Notes: generated from the letters alone by a model not told the origin. 64,000 nucleotides of DNA from Dorea longicatena (GCF_025150085.1 NZ_CP102280.1:883001-947000); one strand, 5' to 3'. Numbered from the stretch's first letter, positions 52,822 to 61,966 are shown. Program-made: numbers and translations.

Positions 52822-55141
52822 TATTTTCAAGCAGGATAAAGAAAAATTTGTAATTCCAAGAAGCGTACAGCAGGTAATTCCCATCGAGACTATCTGGTCT
52901 GATGGGATATTTAAAATCGGGAGAAATAAATTTGCACGTACTTATAAATTTACGGATATCAACTATGCGGTGGCAAGCAAAGTAGATAAGGAAACCATGT
53001 TCCTGGAATATATGGATTTATTAAATTCTTTCGATTGCGGTGGAACAACAAAAATAACGATCAATAATCGCCGCTTGAATAAGGTGGATTTTGAAAAAGC
53101 AATTCTGATTCCGATGCAGGAGGACGGACTGGATTTATATCGGAAAGAGTACAACAATATGCTTTTAGATAAGGCAACCAGTTCCAACAGCATGGTGCAG
53201 GAAAAATATGTGACAGTATCCTGCTATAAGAAAACAATCGAAGAAGCCAGAACGTATTTTGCACGAGTGACAACAGAGCTGAACAGTCATTTTGCAAGAT
53301 TGGGTTCCAAATGTGCAGAGGTAAATGGAGAAGATAAGTTACGGATTCTGCATGATTTTTACCGTACAGGAGAAGAATCTGGTTTCCATTTTGATATTCA
53401 GGAGAATATGAGAAAAGGACACAGCTTTAAAGATTATATCTGTCCGGATACCTTTGAATTTGAAAAAGATTATTTCCGCATGGGAGATCGTTATGGAAGA
53501 GTACTTTTTCTTCGTGAGTATGCTTCTTACATCAAAGACGATATGATAGCAGAACTGACCGACATGAATCGAAATCTGATGTTGAGCATTGATGTGATTC
53601 CGGTTCCGACTGATGAAGCAGTACAGGAAGTGGAAAAACGTCTGCTTGGTGTGGAGACAAATATCACGAACTGGCAGAGACGGCAGAATGCCAACAATAA
53701 CTTTTCCGCAGTGATTCCTTATGATTTGGAACAGCAGAGAAAAGAAAGTAAAGAGTTCATGGACGATTTAACCACACGTGACCAGCGTATGATGTTCGGT
53801 ATACTGACTATGGTGCATACGGCAGAATCGAAAAAACAGCTTGATGCAGATACGGAAACACTTCTGACAATCGGACGGAAAAAGTTATGCCAGTTTTCTG
53901 TTCTGAAATTTCAGCAGATGGACGGACTGAATACAGCACTACCCATCGGACACCGGAAGATTCCGGCAGTCCGCACACTGACTTCGGAGAGTGTAGCAGT
54001 GTTGATGCCATTCCGGGTGCAGGAGATTATGGACGCAGGAGGTATCTATTGTGGAGAAAATGCAATCTCCCATAACTTAATCATGTGTAATAAAGAAAAA
54101 CTGTTGAATCCAAACTCATTCCTTTTGGGTGTGCCGGGAAGTGGAAAATCCTTTAATGCAAAAATGCAGATTGTATTCCTGGCACTGGCAACGCAGGACG
54201 ATATCCTGATTTGTGATCCAGAGCGAGAGTATGCATCATTAGTTGAAGCAATGGGCGGAGAAGTGGTTCGCATTGCTGCAGGAAGCCGGGACCATATCAA
54301 TGCAATGGATATGGTAGACGGATATGGAGATGGCGGTGATCCAGTGATTGAGAAGTCACAGTTTATTTTATCTCTGTTTGAACAGTTGGATAAAAAAGGA
54401 ATCAATGCAAAGGAACGTTCCATTATTGACCGATGTGTGGGAGAAGTTTATGAGGAATATCAGCATGGCGGAGCAGTGCCGACTTTGCGGGTGTTGCGTG
54501 AAAAATTTTTAGAACAGGAAGAACCGGAAGCACAGGATTTGGCACTGGTATCAGAATTATTTACCAATGGAAGTCTGGACGCATTTGCACATGAAAGTAA
54601 TGTTGATGTGAATAACCGTATCATGGTATACGACATTCTGGATTTAGGAAAACAGTTAAAGACCATGGGACTTCTGGTAATCACTGATGCAATGTTGAAC
54701 CGGGTAACGGAGAACTGGAAACAGGGAAAGCGAACCCATATTTTTTTAGACGAGTTTCATGTAGTATTTGAAAATGAGTATTCCGGAGCATTTTTTAACT
54801 CTGCATGGCGAAGATTTCGTAAGCGTAATGCATTCCCGACAGCAATCACACAGAACGTGGAATATCTGTTAGATTCTGTTCTTGCAAGTACGATGATTTC
54901 AAACAGTGAGTATATCGTGATGCTTAATCAGGCAGAGCCGGACAGAGCAAAACTGGCAACACTACTAAATATCTCCACAGAACAGATGGGATATATCACA
55001 AATGCAGATGCCGGTTGTGGTTTGGTGAAATACGGAAGTTCGCTTGTACCGTTCGTCAATAGATTTCCAACCAATACAAGGTTGTATAAACTGATGACCA
55101 CAAAGCCGGGAGAGGACAGTATCAACCGGGGAAGAATGTAA
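52802..55141 (+). CDS. VirB4-type conjugation ATPase
   Basis: A 779-residue ATPase powering the mating channel. The N-terminal VirB4/CagE-like region is followed by a RecA-type motor: Walker A GVPGSGKSFN, Walker B THIFLDEFHVVF, and the arginine-finger region AWRRFRKRNAFPTAIT. ATG 52802 follows AAGGAGGGACG inside the PrgI gene end. Length and motifs are normal. It is the most conserved marker of the element's type IV secretion system. Confidence 0.94.
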   Translation: MIKTLSNIFKQDKEKFVIPRSVQQVIPIETIWSDGIFKIGRNKFARTYKFTDINYAVASKVDKETMFLEYMDLLNSFDCGGTTKITINNRRLNKVDFEKAILIPMQEDGLDLYRKEYNNMLLDKATSSNSMVQEKYVTVSCYKKTIEEARTYFARVTTELNSHFARLGSKCAEVNGEDKLRILHDFYRTGEESGFHFDIQENMRKGHSFKDYICPDTFEFEKDYFRMGDRYGRVLFLREYASYIKDDMIAELTDMNRNLMLSIDVIPVPTDEAVQEVEKRLLGVETNITNWQRRQNANNNFSAVIPYDLEQQRKESKEFMDDLTTRDQRMMFGILTMVHTAESKKQLDADTETLLTIGRKKLCQFSVLKFQQMDGLNTALPIGHRKIPAVRTLTSESVAVLMPFRVQEIMDAGGIYCGENAISHNLIMCNKEKLLNPNSFLLGVPGSGKSFNAKMQIVFLALATQDDILICDPEREYASLVEAMGGEVVRIAAGSRDHINAMDMVDGYGDGGDPVIEKSQFILSLFEQLDKKGINAKERSIIDRCVGEVYEEYQHGGAVPTLRVLREKFLEQEEPEAQDLALVSELFTNGSLDAFAHESNVDVNNRIMVYDILDLGKQLKTMGLLVITDAMLNRVTENWKQGKRTHIFLDEFHVVFENEYSGAFFNSAWRRFRKRNAFPTAITQNVEYLLDSVLASTMISNSEYIVMLNQAEPDRAKLATLLNISTEQMGYITNADAGCGLVKYGSSLVPFVNRFPTNTRLYKLMTTKPGEDSINRGRM

Positions 55142-55230
55142 AACTAAAAATATTTTGAATAATGAAAAGCAACGCACTGGAAATCGTCACAATTTGTGGC
55201 GTTTTTTTAGTGCCGGAAAAGGAGGCAACT

Positions 55231-55638
55231 ATGTCAGAAATCAGATTTTCATCAAAGGAACACGAAAAGTTTTTTTATTAGATGTTAGCAAAATGCGGAA
55301 AGCACGACAGTTATTACAGTTCATTTTTCTATTGTGTGGGAATTTCTAAAGATACCAGAAATCATGTTGATCGCATGTTTGATTTTAAAGAGCGTTTGAT
55401 TAAACCAGAAGCATTGCATGAAGGGTGGCAGACAGGCGGTTCGGCACGATTGACCAGACTGGCTTTCAACTTGTGGAATGGATATGTGGAGAAGGGAGAA
55501 GAAAGTCTGTCTACTCCATATGAGATGTTCGATTGCGGTTATGCACCATATTTCTATGAAGCAATCCGCATAAAGTACCCGGAATACTGTCGGGACTTGC
55601 CACAGGTGAGCAAAAAAGAAACTAATCATGAACGCTAG
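55231..55638 (+). pseudogene. DUF6075-like gene interrupted by an in-frame TAG
   Basis: ATG 55231, with AAAGGAGG upstream, reads MSEIRFSSKEHEKFFY and meets TAG at 55279-55281, immediately followed by ATG 55282 and MLAKCGKHDSYYSSFFYCVG in the same frame to 55638. The joined protein would be 134 residues and matches, from memory, the DUF6075 family of Tn1549-like elements, where Gln or Glu-type residues sit at the stop position (CAG to TAG is one base). The downstream part keeps GWQTGGSARLTRLAFNLWNG intact. Reinitiation at the adjacent ATG could still make a 118-residue protein. The function of the family is unknown. Confidence 0.75.
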
Positions 55639-55663
55639 ATAAAGATTCAAATGGAGAAAAGCG

Positions 55664-57385
55664 ATGGATCGTAAGATAAAAACACGCCAAGTCCATAAGG
55701 ATATTAAAGTATTAGATAAGACAGTTATAGTGACAGACCATATCAAGCAGTCCTATGTCAGAACAAAAGAAAATATCATGCAATCGATGGAGAAATCTAG
55801 TGATAGAGAGAATAATCCGGTAGGTTATGCAGAAGATGCGACCAGCAAGTATGCTGACCGCATCTTTCACGAAACAGGGCATCAGGTACGCAGACAGGCA
55901 GAAAAGCTTATTGAACGGAAGAAAGAGAAAGCTTCTGTTTCTTCGGCAGGCGAAGAAACAGTTTACCAACCGAAAGAACAAATACGACCAGTACCGCCTT
56001 TAGGCGAAGAAAAGGCACAGGAGCAGGGGAAAGAACTTGCTGTCAAAAAAATCAAGACCATTGAACGGGATAAAAGAACCATCAAGACCGGTAGAGCATC
56101 GGAACAGGTAGTAAAGAATACCGGAAAAGGTACCATTAAGACTTCTGGGAAAGCGGTCAAGACTGCAGAACAAACAGCAAGGACCAGTATCAAAACATCG
56201 GAGCAGACAGCAAATGCTTCTGTCCAGGCAATGCATTATTCCATGAAAAAGGCAGAAAAAGCAGTGCAGACAGCAAGACAGACAGCACGAGATACCACAA
56301 TTGCAGTGAAAAAGACAGCAAAAGCGGTAACACATGCGATAAAAGCGTTGATGGAAGCTACAAAAGCATTGTTAAGTGGATTGACCGCAGGCGGTTGGAT
56401 TGCAGTGGTGATATTGATTATCGTCATTTTATTTGGTGGATTTCTTTGCATGACAGGCGGGGATAATTCCAGTACAGTTTCTTCTGTCAGTGCAGAAGTA
56501 GAAGCATACGAACCACTAATCCGTCAGTATGCAAATCAATATGGTATTGGAGAATATGTGGAACTGATCAAAGCGATTATGATGCAGGAATCCGGTGGGA
56601 GAGGACTTGATCCGATGCAGTGTTCAGAAGGGAGCTTTAATACAAAGTATCCCAGACAGCCGAATGGAATCACGGATCCAGAGTATTCGATTTCCTGTGG
56701 TGTGCAAGAAATAAAAAGTTGTCTGGAACGTGCAGGAGTAAAAAATTCTCTGGATATGGAAAATATTAAACTGGCATTGCAAAGTTACAATTATGGAAAT
56801 GGATATCTGGAATGGGCGAAAGCCAGAGGTGGATATACCCTTGCAAATGCAGCAGAATTTTCCGATATGATGGCACAGAGAATGGGGTGGAGCAGTTATG
56901 GAGATAAGCAGTATGTGCCGCATGTGCTTCAGTATTATGCATTTGGAAGAATCCCGACAGGCATCGGTAATCAGGCAATCGTTCAGGTAGCAGCATCTCA
57001 GGAAGGAAAAGGCGGAACAACCTACTGGAGTTGGTATGGATTTGGAAGCCGAGTAGAGTGGTGTGCCTGCTTTGTGTCATGGTGTGCAGACCAGAGTGGT
57101 TATATCCAGAGTGGAGCTATTCCAAAATTCTCTCTTTGTTCGGACGGTGTGAAATGGTTTGAAAGTAAAGGCAGGTTCCGGGACGCAAGTTATACCCCGG
57201 CGGTAGGAGATATTATTTTCTTTGACTGGGGGAATAATGGAACGATTGACCATGTTGGAATTGTAGAGAGTGTCAGTGGTGGAACCGTCAATACCATAGA
57301 AGGTAACAGTGGAGATAAAGTGGCAAGACGAAGTTACAGTATCGGAAGTAGTAATATTTATGGATATGGTGTTCCGGCATATTAA
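55664..57385 (+). CDS. VirB1-like bifunctional peptidoglycan hydrolase (lysozyme-like plus CHAP)
   Basis: Opens the cell wall for the conjugation machine. Of its 573 residues, a long basic, Thr/Ala-rich N-terminal region (about 1-225) has repeated KTAEQTARTSIKTSEQTA-type units. A membrane helix (GWIAVVILIIVILFGGFLC) follows. Next is a lysozyme-like domain (about 280-400; IKAIMMQESGGRGLDPMQ with the catalytic Glu in MQESGG). The CHAP amidase/endopeptidase domain (about 435-573) has Cys in EWCACFVSWCAD and His in DHVGIVESV. ATG 55664 follows AAATGGAGAAAAG. It is the last transfer gene before the PBP cargo. Confidence 0.9.
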   Translation: MDRKIKTRQVHKDIKVLDKTVIVTDHIKQSYVRTKENIMQSMEKSSDRENNPVGYAEDATSKYADRIFHETGHQVRRQAEKLIERKKEKASVSSAGEETVYQPKEQIRPVPPLGEEKAQEQGKELAVKKIKTIERDKRTIKTGRASEQVVKNTGKGTIKTSGKAVKTAEQTARTSIKTSEQTANASVQAMHYSMKKAEKAVQTARQTARDTTIAVKKTAKAVTHAIKALMEATKALLSGLTAGGWIAVVILIIVILFGGFLCMTGGDNSSTVSSVSAEVEAYEPLIRQYANQYGIGEYVELIKAIMMQESGGRGLDPMQCSEGSFNTKYPRQPNGITDPEYSISCGVQEIKSCLERAGVKNSLDMENIKLALQSYNYGNGYLEWAKARGGYTLANAAEFSDMMAQRMGWSSYGDKQYVPHVLQYYAFGRIPTGIGNQAIVQVAASQEGKGGTTYWSWYGFGSRVEWCACFVSWCADQSGYIQSGAIPKFSLCSDGVKWFESKGRFRDASYTPAVGDIIFFDWGNNGTIDHVGIVESVSGGTVNTIEGNSGDKVARRSYSIGSSNIYGYGVPAY

Positions 57386-57413
57386 AAGGCAGGAGAAAAA
57401 GTGTGATAGTCTA

Positions 57414-57510
57414 ATGGTGAATCTGGAGTATACAATTCCTGAAAATAGACTTGACTTTCAAATATTACAAGCGTAAGATTTAAGAAACAAAAAAATTAGA
57501 AGAAAGGAAT
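57414..57510 (+). repeat. Repeat A, copy 1 (upstream of the PBP gene)
   Basis: A 97-base direct repeat with 61446-61542, differing at three positions by eye. It carries the ribosome site of the PBP gene and ends in GAAAGGAAT (57502-57510). Inside, a frame ends HKDGESGVYNS-stop, perhaps the tail of a lost upstream gene. Confidence 0.85.
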
Positions 57511-57514
57511 ATCT

Positions 57515-59626
57515 ATGAAAAGAAGACGAAAAAAGCAAAATATCCAAAAATCTTACATTTGTAAGATTTTTGGGCTGATAGTAGCTATAACAGTAATTGC
57601 TGTTTCAGGAGGTATTTTATTAAAAAGGACTATAACGGAATCACCAGAAAATACACTTATGGAATATATGAACCATATTGAAAAAAAGGAATATGAAGTA
57701 ATGTACACTATGATAGATTCAGATGAAAAAGTTTATCTGACAAAAGAAGAGTACATACAACGAAATTCTAAGATATACGAAGGAATAGAGGTCAGTGACA
57801 TTAAAATCAGTCATATAGCTGTGAAAGAGAAAAAAGCAGATACAGTTACGCTTTCGTATGAAACATCATGTAATACAATTGCCGGAACGATACAATTTGA
57901 CAATATGGCGGAACTGAAGAAGACGAAACAGGGATATAAATTAGTATGGCAGGATAGCCTGATTTTTCCAGATTTAGAGAGTGATGATAAAATAAGTGTT
58001 ACTACATCAAAAGCGGAGAGAGGAGAAATATTAGACCGAGATGGTAAAATGCTTGCAGGAAAAGGAGTAGCAACATCAGTTGGCATTATACCGGGAAAGC
58101 TGGAAGACAGGAATGTATCTATTGAAAAAATAGCGGAGTTATTAGAGATAGATGTAGAAACAATAAATAACAAACTCACAGCAAAGTGGGTAAAAGAAGA
58201 TTCTTTTGTACCAATTGAAACTATTCCGAAAGTAGAAGAAATAGATTTAATGAAAATACAGCCAGAAGAAAAGACACTTGAGGAGCAGGATTGTCAGAAT
58301 AAACTTTTGGAAATTCCAGGGGTTATGCTATCAGATGTGGAAGTTAGAACCTATGAGTTAGGGGAAGCAGCAGCTCATTTAATTGGTTATGTACAGTCTG
58401 TAACAGCAGAAGATTTGGAAAATCATCCAGGGGAAGGATATTCAGCTGAAAGTGTAATCGGAAGATCTGGGGTGGAAAAGTTATACGAAAAGCAATTAAA
58501 AGGAAAAGATGGTTGTGATATAAAGATTTTGGATAGTGATGGGGAAGTAAAAGAGGTTCTTGCAAGTATTTTTAAAGAAGATGGTATGGATATAAGATTA
58601 ACGATAGATTCCGATTTGCAAAAATCATTATACGAGCAGTTTAAAGAAGATCCGGGGTGTTCTGTCGCAATGAATCCTTATACGGGAGAAGTATTGGCTT
58701 TGGTAAGTACCCCATCTTATGATAATAATGAATTTATACGGGGCTTATCATCAGAGAAATGGACATCATTAAACGAAGATGAAAAGAAGCCATTATATAA
58801 TCGTTTTCGTCAAGTATGGTGTCCTGGCTCAACATTTAAACCAGTTGTGGCAGGAATTGGGTTGAAAACGGGAAGCATAGATCCAAAAGAAGATTTTGGA
58901 AATGAAGGTTTGGCATGGCAGAAAGATTCGTCTTGGGGATCTTATCAAGTGACAACACTTCATGAATATGAACCGGTTATTATGAAAAATGCAATTATCT
59001 ATTCTGATAATATTTATTTTGCAAAGGCAGCTCTTAAAATTGGTAGTGAGAATTTCATGAATACTTTAAATGAAATAGGATTTAATCAGAATATGCCGTT
59101 TGAGATTGCGATGCAGGAATCAACATATTCCAATACAGATAAAATAGAAACAGAAATACAATTGGCAGATAGTGGTTATGGGCAAGGGCAGATTCTTGTA
59201 AATCCATTACATCTGGCAAGTATTTATACTTCATTTTTAAATGAAGGGAATATGATAAAACCGTATTTGAAATACAAAGAAGAAGCATCTGGTGAAACAT
59301 GGATAGAAAATGCGTTTAGCAAAGAAAATGTAGAAGAAATTATGCAAGGGGTGGAAGGTGTTGTAAATGATCCGGAAGGAACCGGATATGCTGCACATCG
59401 TGACGATATTTTGCTGGCTGGAAAAACAGGGACAGCCGAGTTGAAGGCAACGAAAGAAGATACTTCTGGCAAAGAAATCGGGTGGTTTTCGGTGTTTACG
59501 GCAGATAAAAGCGTGGACAAACCAATTCTTCTTATCAGTATGGTTGATAATGTGAAAGGAATCGGTGGAAGTGGTTATGTTGTTAAAAAGGATGCAACCG
59601 TATTGGAGGAATATTTTGAAAAATAA
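57515..59626 (+). CDS. MecA-like class B penicillin-binding protein
   Basis: Transpeptidase that cross-links peptidoglycan. Of its 703 residues, an N-terminal anchor helix (IFGLIVAITVIAVSGGILLK) is followed by an NTF2-like MecA_N domain (about 40-150), a PBP dimerisation domain (about 155-335, SKAERGEILDRDGK) and a transpeptidase domain. The active-site motifs are STFK (Ser439, Lys442), SDN (Ser497-Asn499) and KTGT (Lys637-Gly639). The NTF2-like domain is the hallmark of low-affinity PBP2a-type enzymes, so reduced beta-lactam susceptibility is possible but untested. ATG 57515 follows GAAAGGAAT. The stop overlaps the start of a lipoprotein gene. It is ICE cargo, not a core cell-division gene. 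Confidence 0.9.
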   Translation: MKRRRKKQNIQKSYICKIFGLIVAITVIAVSGGILLKRTITESPENTLMEYMNHIEKKEYEVMYTMIDSDEKVYLTKEEYIQRNSKIYEGIEVSDIKISHIAVKEKKADTVTLSYETSCNTIAGTIQFDNMAELKKTKQGYKLVWQDSLIFPDLESDDKISVTTSKAERGEILDRDGKMLAGKGVATSVGIIPGKLEDRNVSIEKIAELLEIDVETINNKLTAKWVKEDSFVPIETIPKVEEIDLMKIQPEEKTLEEQDCQNKLLEIPGVMLSDVEVRTYELGEAAAHLIGYVQSVTAEDLENHPGEGYSAESVIGRSGVEKLYEKQLKGKDGCDIKILDSDGEVKEVLASIFKEDGMDIRLTIDSDLQKSLYEQFKEDPGCSVAMNPYTGEVLALVSTPSYDNNEFIRGLSSEKWTSLNEDEKKPLYNRFRQVWCPGSTFKPVVAGIGLKTGSIDPKEDFGNEGLAWQKDSSWGSYQVTTLHEYEPVIMKNAIIYSDNIYFAKAALKIGSENFMNTLNEIGFNQNMPFEIAMQESTYSNTDKIETEIQLADSGYGQGQILVNPLHLASIYTSFLNEGNMIKPYLKYKEEASGETWIENAFSKENVEEIMQGVEGVVNDPEGTGYAAHRDDILLAGKTGTAELKATKEDTSGKEIGWFSVFTADKSVDKPILLISMVDNVKGIGGSGYVVKKDATVLEEYFEK

Positions 59627-59987
59627 AAAAATTTTTACGGGGAATTATTACATATGTAAGAAATTTGCGATGATATTGATAGTTCTTATTGTTTTTACAG
59701 GGTGCGGACAAAATCGAATTACGGAAAAAGAAGAAAAGAAAGAAACCGTAGAATCTGAAATGAATGCAGAAGTAAAAAAAAACAGTGCAAACTTTTCGGT
59801 CTGTTTATATGAAGGAGAAGTCGGAGTTAAATACATTAAAGGTGAAAAGAAAAATTATCAATTGTCTGGAAGAAAAAGGATATGCGGCAGTAGATTGTGA
59901 TAATCAGATCGATATGGTCAATCGTGAAAAAGTAGAAGAATTTTGCAAGGCAGCGGAGAAAGAAGAACAGGCAACAGTAGATATTGT
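59554..59987 (+). repeat. Repeat B, copy 1 (PBP 3' end and lipoprotein 5' part)
   Basis: About 434 bases nearly identical to 61534-61966. It starts in GAAAGGAAT (59554-59562) within the PBP gene and ends at ATATTGT (59987), where copy 1 departs into unrelated fragments. Copy 1 has one extra A in a run (nine versus eight), which breaks the lipoprotein frame. Confidence 0.88.
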
Positions 59988-60018
59988 ACAACCGAACAGA
60001 GATTCGCTACAATATTAA
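59616..60018 (+). pseudogene. Frameshifted and truncated lipoprotein gene (copy 1)
   Basis: Starts at TTG 59616 with GGAGGA upstream, overlapping the PBP stop. The signal segment KFAMILIVLIVFTGC has a lipobox Cys. After EMNAEVKK a run of nine A (copy 2 has eight) shifts the frame, and the product ends at 59900. The original frame reopens as QTFRSVYMKEKSELN and runs to about 59987, where the homology stops, ending at a stop at 60018. It is therefore broken twice: one base insertion and a 3' loss. Copy 2 at 61545-62795 shows the intact form. Confidence 0.85.
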
Positions 60019-60045
60019 TATTTCTGGTGATAAGGAGATGGGAAG

Positions 60046-60165
60046 ATGAGACAATGTATGGATGCAGATAATCTGCACCGAAGACTGAAGAAAATAATCG
60101 GACAGGTTCAGGCAATCAGATGTACTGGTATCACTGGCATTAATTGCATCAGTCTGTATTGGTGA
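60046..60165 (+). pseudogene. 5' fragment of a CsoR/FrmR-family repressor gene
   Basis: ATG 60046 with AAGGAGATGG upstream. The frame reads MRQCMDADNLHRRLKKIIGQ then VQAIR, the conserved start of DUF156 metal- or formaldehyde-sensing repressors, and diverges after about 25 residues, ending at 60165. The remaining about 60 residues, including the Cys/His sensor sites, are missing. It borders a reverse-strand transporter fragment, so this is a junction of rearranged pieces. Confidence 0.6.
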
Positions 60166-60470
60166 AAATTTTGCAGCAGGCGAGGTCTTTCTGGTTCAAT
60201 ATTCCATTAAAGCGGCTTAAGAAGGTTATGGTTGTAATGGCAGCCGCCAGGATATCACTGACTGGTTCTGCAAGGAAAACTGCAAATACCTTATCAGATA
60301 AAAAGAGCGGCAGGATAAAGATCAGAGGGATCAGCAGGATCAGTTTTCGCAGGCATGCAAGAAGCAGACTGATCTTTGCCTGTCCGAGTGCCATAAAACT
60401 CTGCTGGCAGCTTATACTCCCGGAAAGCAGGAGACAGCAAGAGAAGATTTCAATAACAGCAGAAATTATG
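60149..60470 (-). pseudogene. 3' fragment of a MATE-family efflux transporter gene
   Basis: On the reverse strand an open frame of about 100 codons ends at 60149 and reads FSCCLLLSGSISCQQSFMAL, GQAKISLLLACLRKLILLIP, then DKVFAVFLAEPVSDILAAAI. This is the last two to three helices of a MATE drug/sodium antiporter. The start and first about 350 residues are absent. It is wedged between the two copies of the PBP/lipoprotein unit. Confidence 0.6.
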
Positions 60471-60519
60471 TATAATTATGTTGTAGGTACAAAAATAGTG
60501 TGACAGCGAGGTAGAGAAA

Positions 60520-61359
60520 ATGGAAGAGCAGATAAAAAAGATTTATGAAAAGCAGAAAAATGGACGCATCAGGATGATACGGAATGTGCTGTTGATTTAT
60601 GCAGCATTGATCTGTGTGGTGAGTATTTTCAAAGGAAATCCGTTCCCGCATCAGGAGACAGTACTCTTTTTCGATGTGAAGCAGCCGGGCTGGGTCACGA
60701 CAGATCCCTGGCTTCTGTGGATTTGCGTGGTGGTTGATCTGATTGCAGGTATATTCATTTTAATCAGGGACATTCTCAGAGATTTTTCAAAAATTGACCG
60801 GATTCTGTCACAGCAATGTGATGCAGAAAAATATTCAGAAATGCTGGAAGAGTTGATAAAGTACGGAAAGAGCTTGGATTATCATGGATTTCAAAAAAGT
60901 GTCATGCTGATAGCTGAGTCTAAATATGTAGTTGCACTGATCATAAATGGGCAGTTGCAGAAGGCAGAAGAGTATATAAAGAATGAATGGGAAGGAAAAA
61001 GAGAGGGACGTTCCTGGCAGCAGGTCATGACGAATCTCGAACTGTCGAAGAAATATCAGGAGAAAGATGCGGCAGGTTATTCGGCTACATTAGAAAAAGC
61101 AGGGAAAGTATTTCAAAAGAATCCACTGTTTATGGCAAAAAATTTGATGCTGAAAGGTGAAGATGAGGCAGCAGTAAGATTACTGGAAAATGATACGGAA
61201 AAGTTGCCTTATTATGAGGTTACACGCAGATTCCTGCTGGGAGTATGTTACTACCGAATCGGAAAAGAAGAGCAGGGAAAAGAATGTATGGAATATGTAA
61301 TTGGGCATGGAAATACGTTGAAGTGCAAAGAAGAAGCGGAAAAATATGTAACAGTGTAA
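60520..61359 (+). CDS. Membrane-anchored protein with TPR-like tail, unknown function
   Basis: A 279-residue protein. Two N-terminal helices (VLLIYAALICVVSIF and LLWICVVVDLIAGIFILI) flank a short outside loop (NPFPHQETVLFFDVKQPGW). The remaining about 180 residues are helical with a repeat-like pattern (EKYSEMLEELIKYGKSLDYH; KAEEYIKNEWEGK; RRFLLGVCYYRIGKEEQGKE), resembling tetratricopeptide repeats. ATG 60520 follows GCGAGGTAGAG. A possible -10 TATAAT is at 60471-60476. It sits between the duplicated units, with a GC content nearer to the chromosome than the flanking cargo. No family recognised. Confidence 0.7.
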   Translation: MEEQIKKIYEKQKNGRIRMIRNVLLIYAALICVVSIFKGNPFPHQETVLFFDVKQPGWVTTDPWLLWICVVVDLIAGIFILIRDILRDFSKIDRILSQQCDAEKYSEMLEELIKYGKSLDYHGFQKSVMLIAESKYVVALIINGQLQKAEEYIKNEWEGKREGRSWQQVMTNLELSKKYQEKDAAGYSATLEKAGKVFQKNPLFMAKNLMLKGEDEAAVRLLENDTEKLPYYEVTRRFLLGVCYYRIGKEEQGKECMEYVIGHGNTLKCKEEAEKYVTV

Positions 61360-61445
61360 GTAAGGATGTTCTTTAAAATGACAGGGTAACAAAAATGGAG
61401 AAGATATAGAGGATGGTAATAAAATAGGATATATCGCACATAAAG

Positions 61446-61542
61446 ATGGTGAATCTGGAGTATACAATTCCTGAAAATAGACTTGATTTTTAAATATTAC
61501 AAGCGTAAGATTTAAGGAACAAAAAAATTAGAAGAAAGGAAT
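61446..61542 (+). repeat. Repeat A, copy 2
   Basis: Second copy of the 97-base PBP upstream segment (see 57414-57510). At GAAAGGAAT (61534-61542) it passes directly into repeat B without the 2052 bases of PBP that separate A and B in copy 1. The preceding bases 61360-61445 keep a longer stretch of the lost upstream frame (KNGEDIEDGNKIGYIAHKDG). Confidence 0.85.
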
Positions 61543-61966
61543 CGGTGGAAGTGGTTATGTTGTTAAAAAAGATGCAACAATATTGGATGAGTATTTTGAA
61601 GAATAAAAAAATTTTTATGTGGAATTATTACATATGTAAGATATTTGCGATGATATTGATAGTTCTTATTGTTTTTACAGGGTGCGGACAAAATCGAATT
61701 ACGGAAAAAGAAGAAAAGAAAGAAACCGTAGAATCTGAAATGAATGCAGAAGTAAAAAAAACAGCGCAAACTTTTCGGTCTGTTTATATGAAGGAGAAGT
61801 CGGAGTTAAATACATTAAAGGTGAAAAGAAAAATTATCAATTGTCTGGAAAAAAAAGGATATGCGGCAGTAGATTGTGATAATCAGATTGATATGGTCAA
61901 TCGTGAAAAAGTAGAAGAATTTTGCAAAGCAGCGGAGAAAGCAGAACAGGCAGCAGTAGATATTGT
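61534..61966 (+). repeat. Repeat B, copy 2
   Basis: Counterpart of 59554-59987, containing the last codons of the deleted PBP and the intact 5' part of the lipoprotein gene with eight A in the run that has nine in copy 1. Confidence 0.88.

Noticed and set aside
55155..55349. 64-codon frame after virB4
   Set aside because: It is in a different frame from the DUF6075-like homology, which has a proper ribosome site and conserved sequence.
59785..60018. 77-codon frame that looks like an independent gene
   Set aside because: It is the continuation of the lipoprotein reading frame after the poly-A frameshift; copy 2 shows the joined form.
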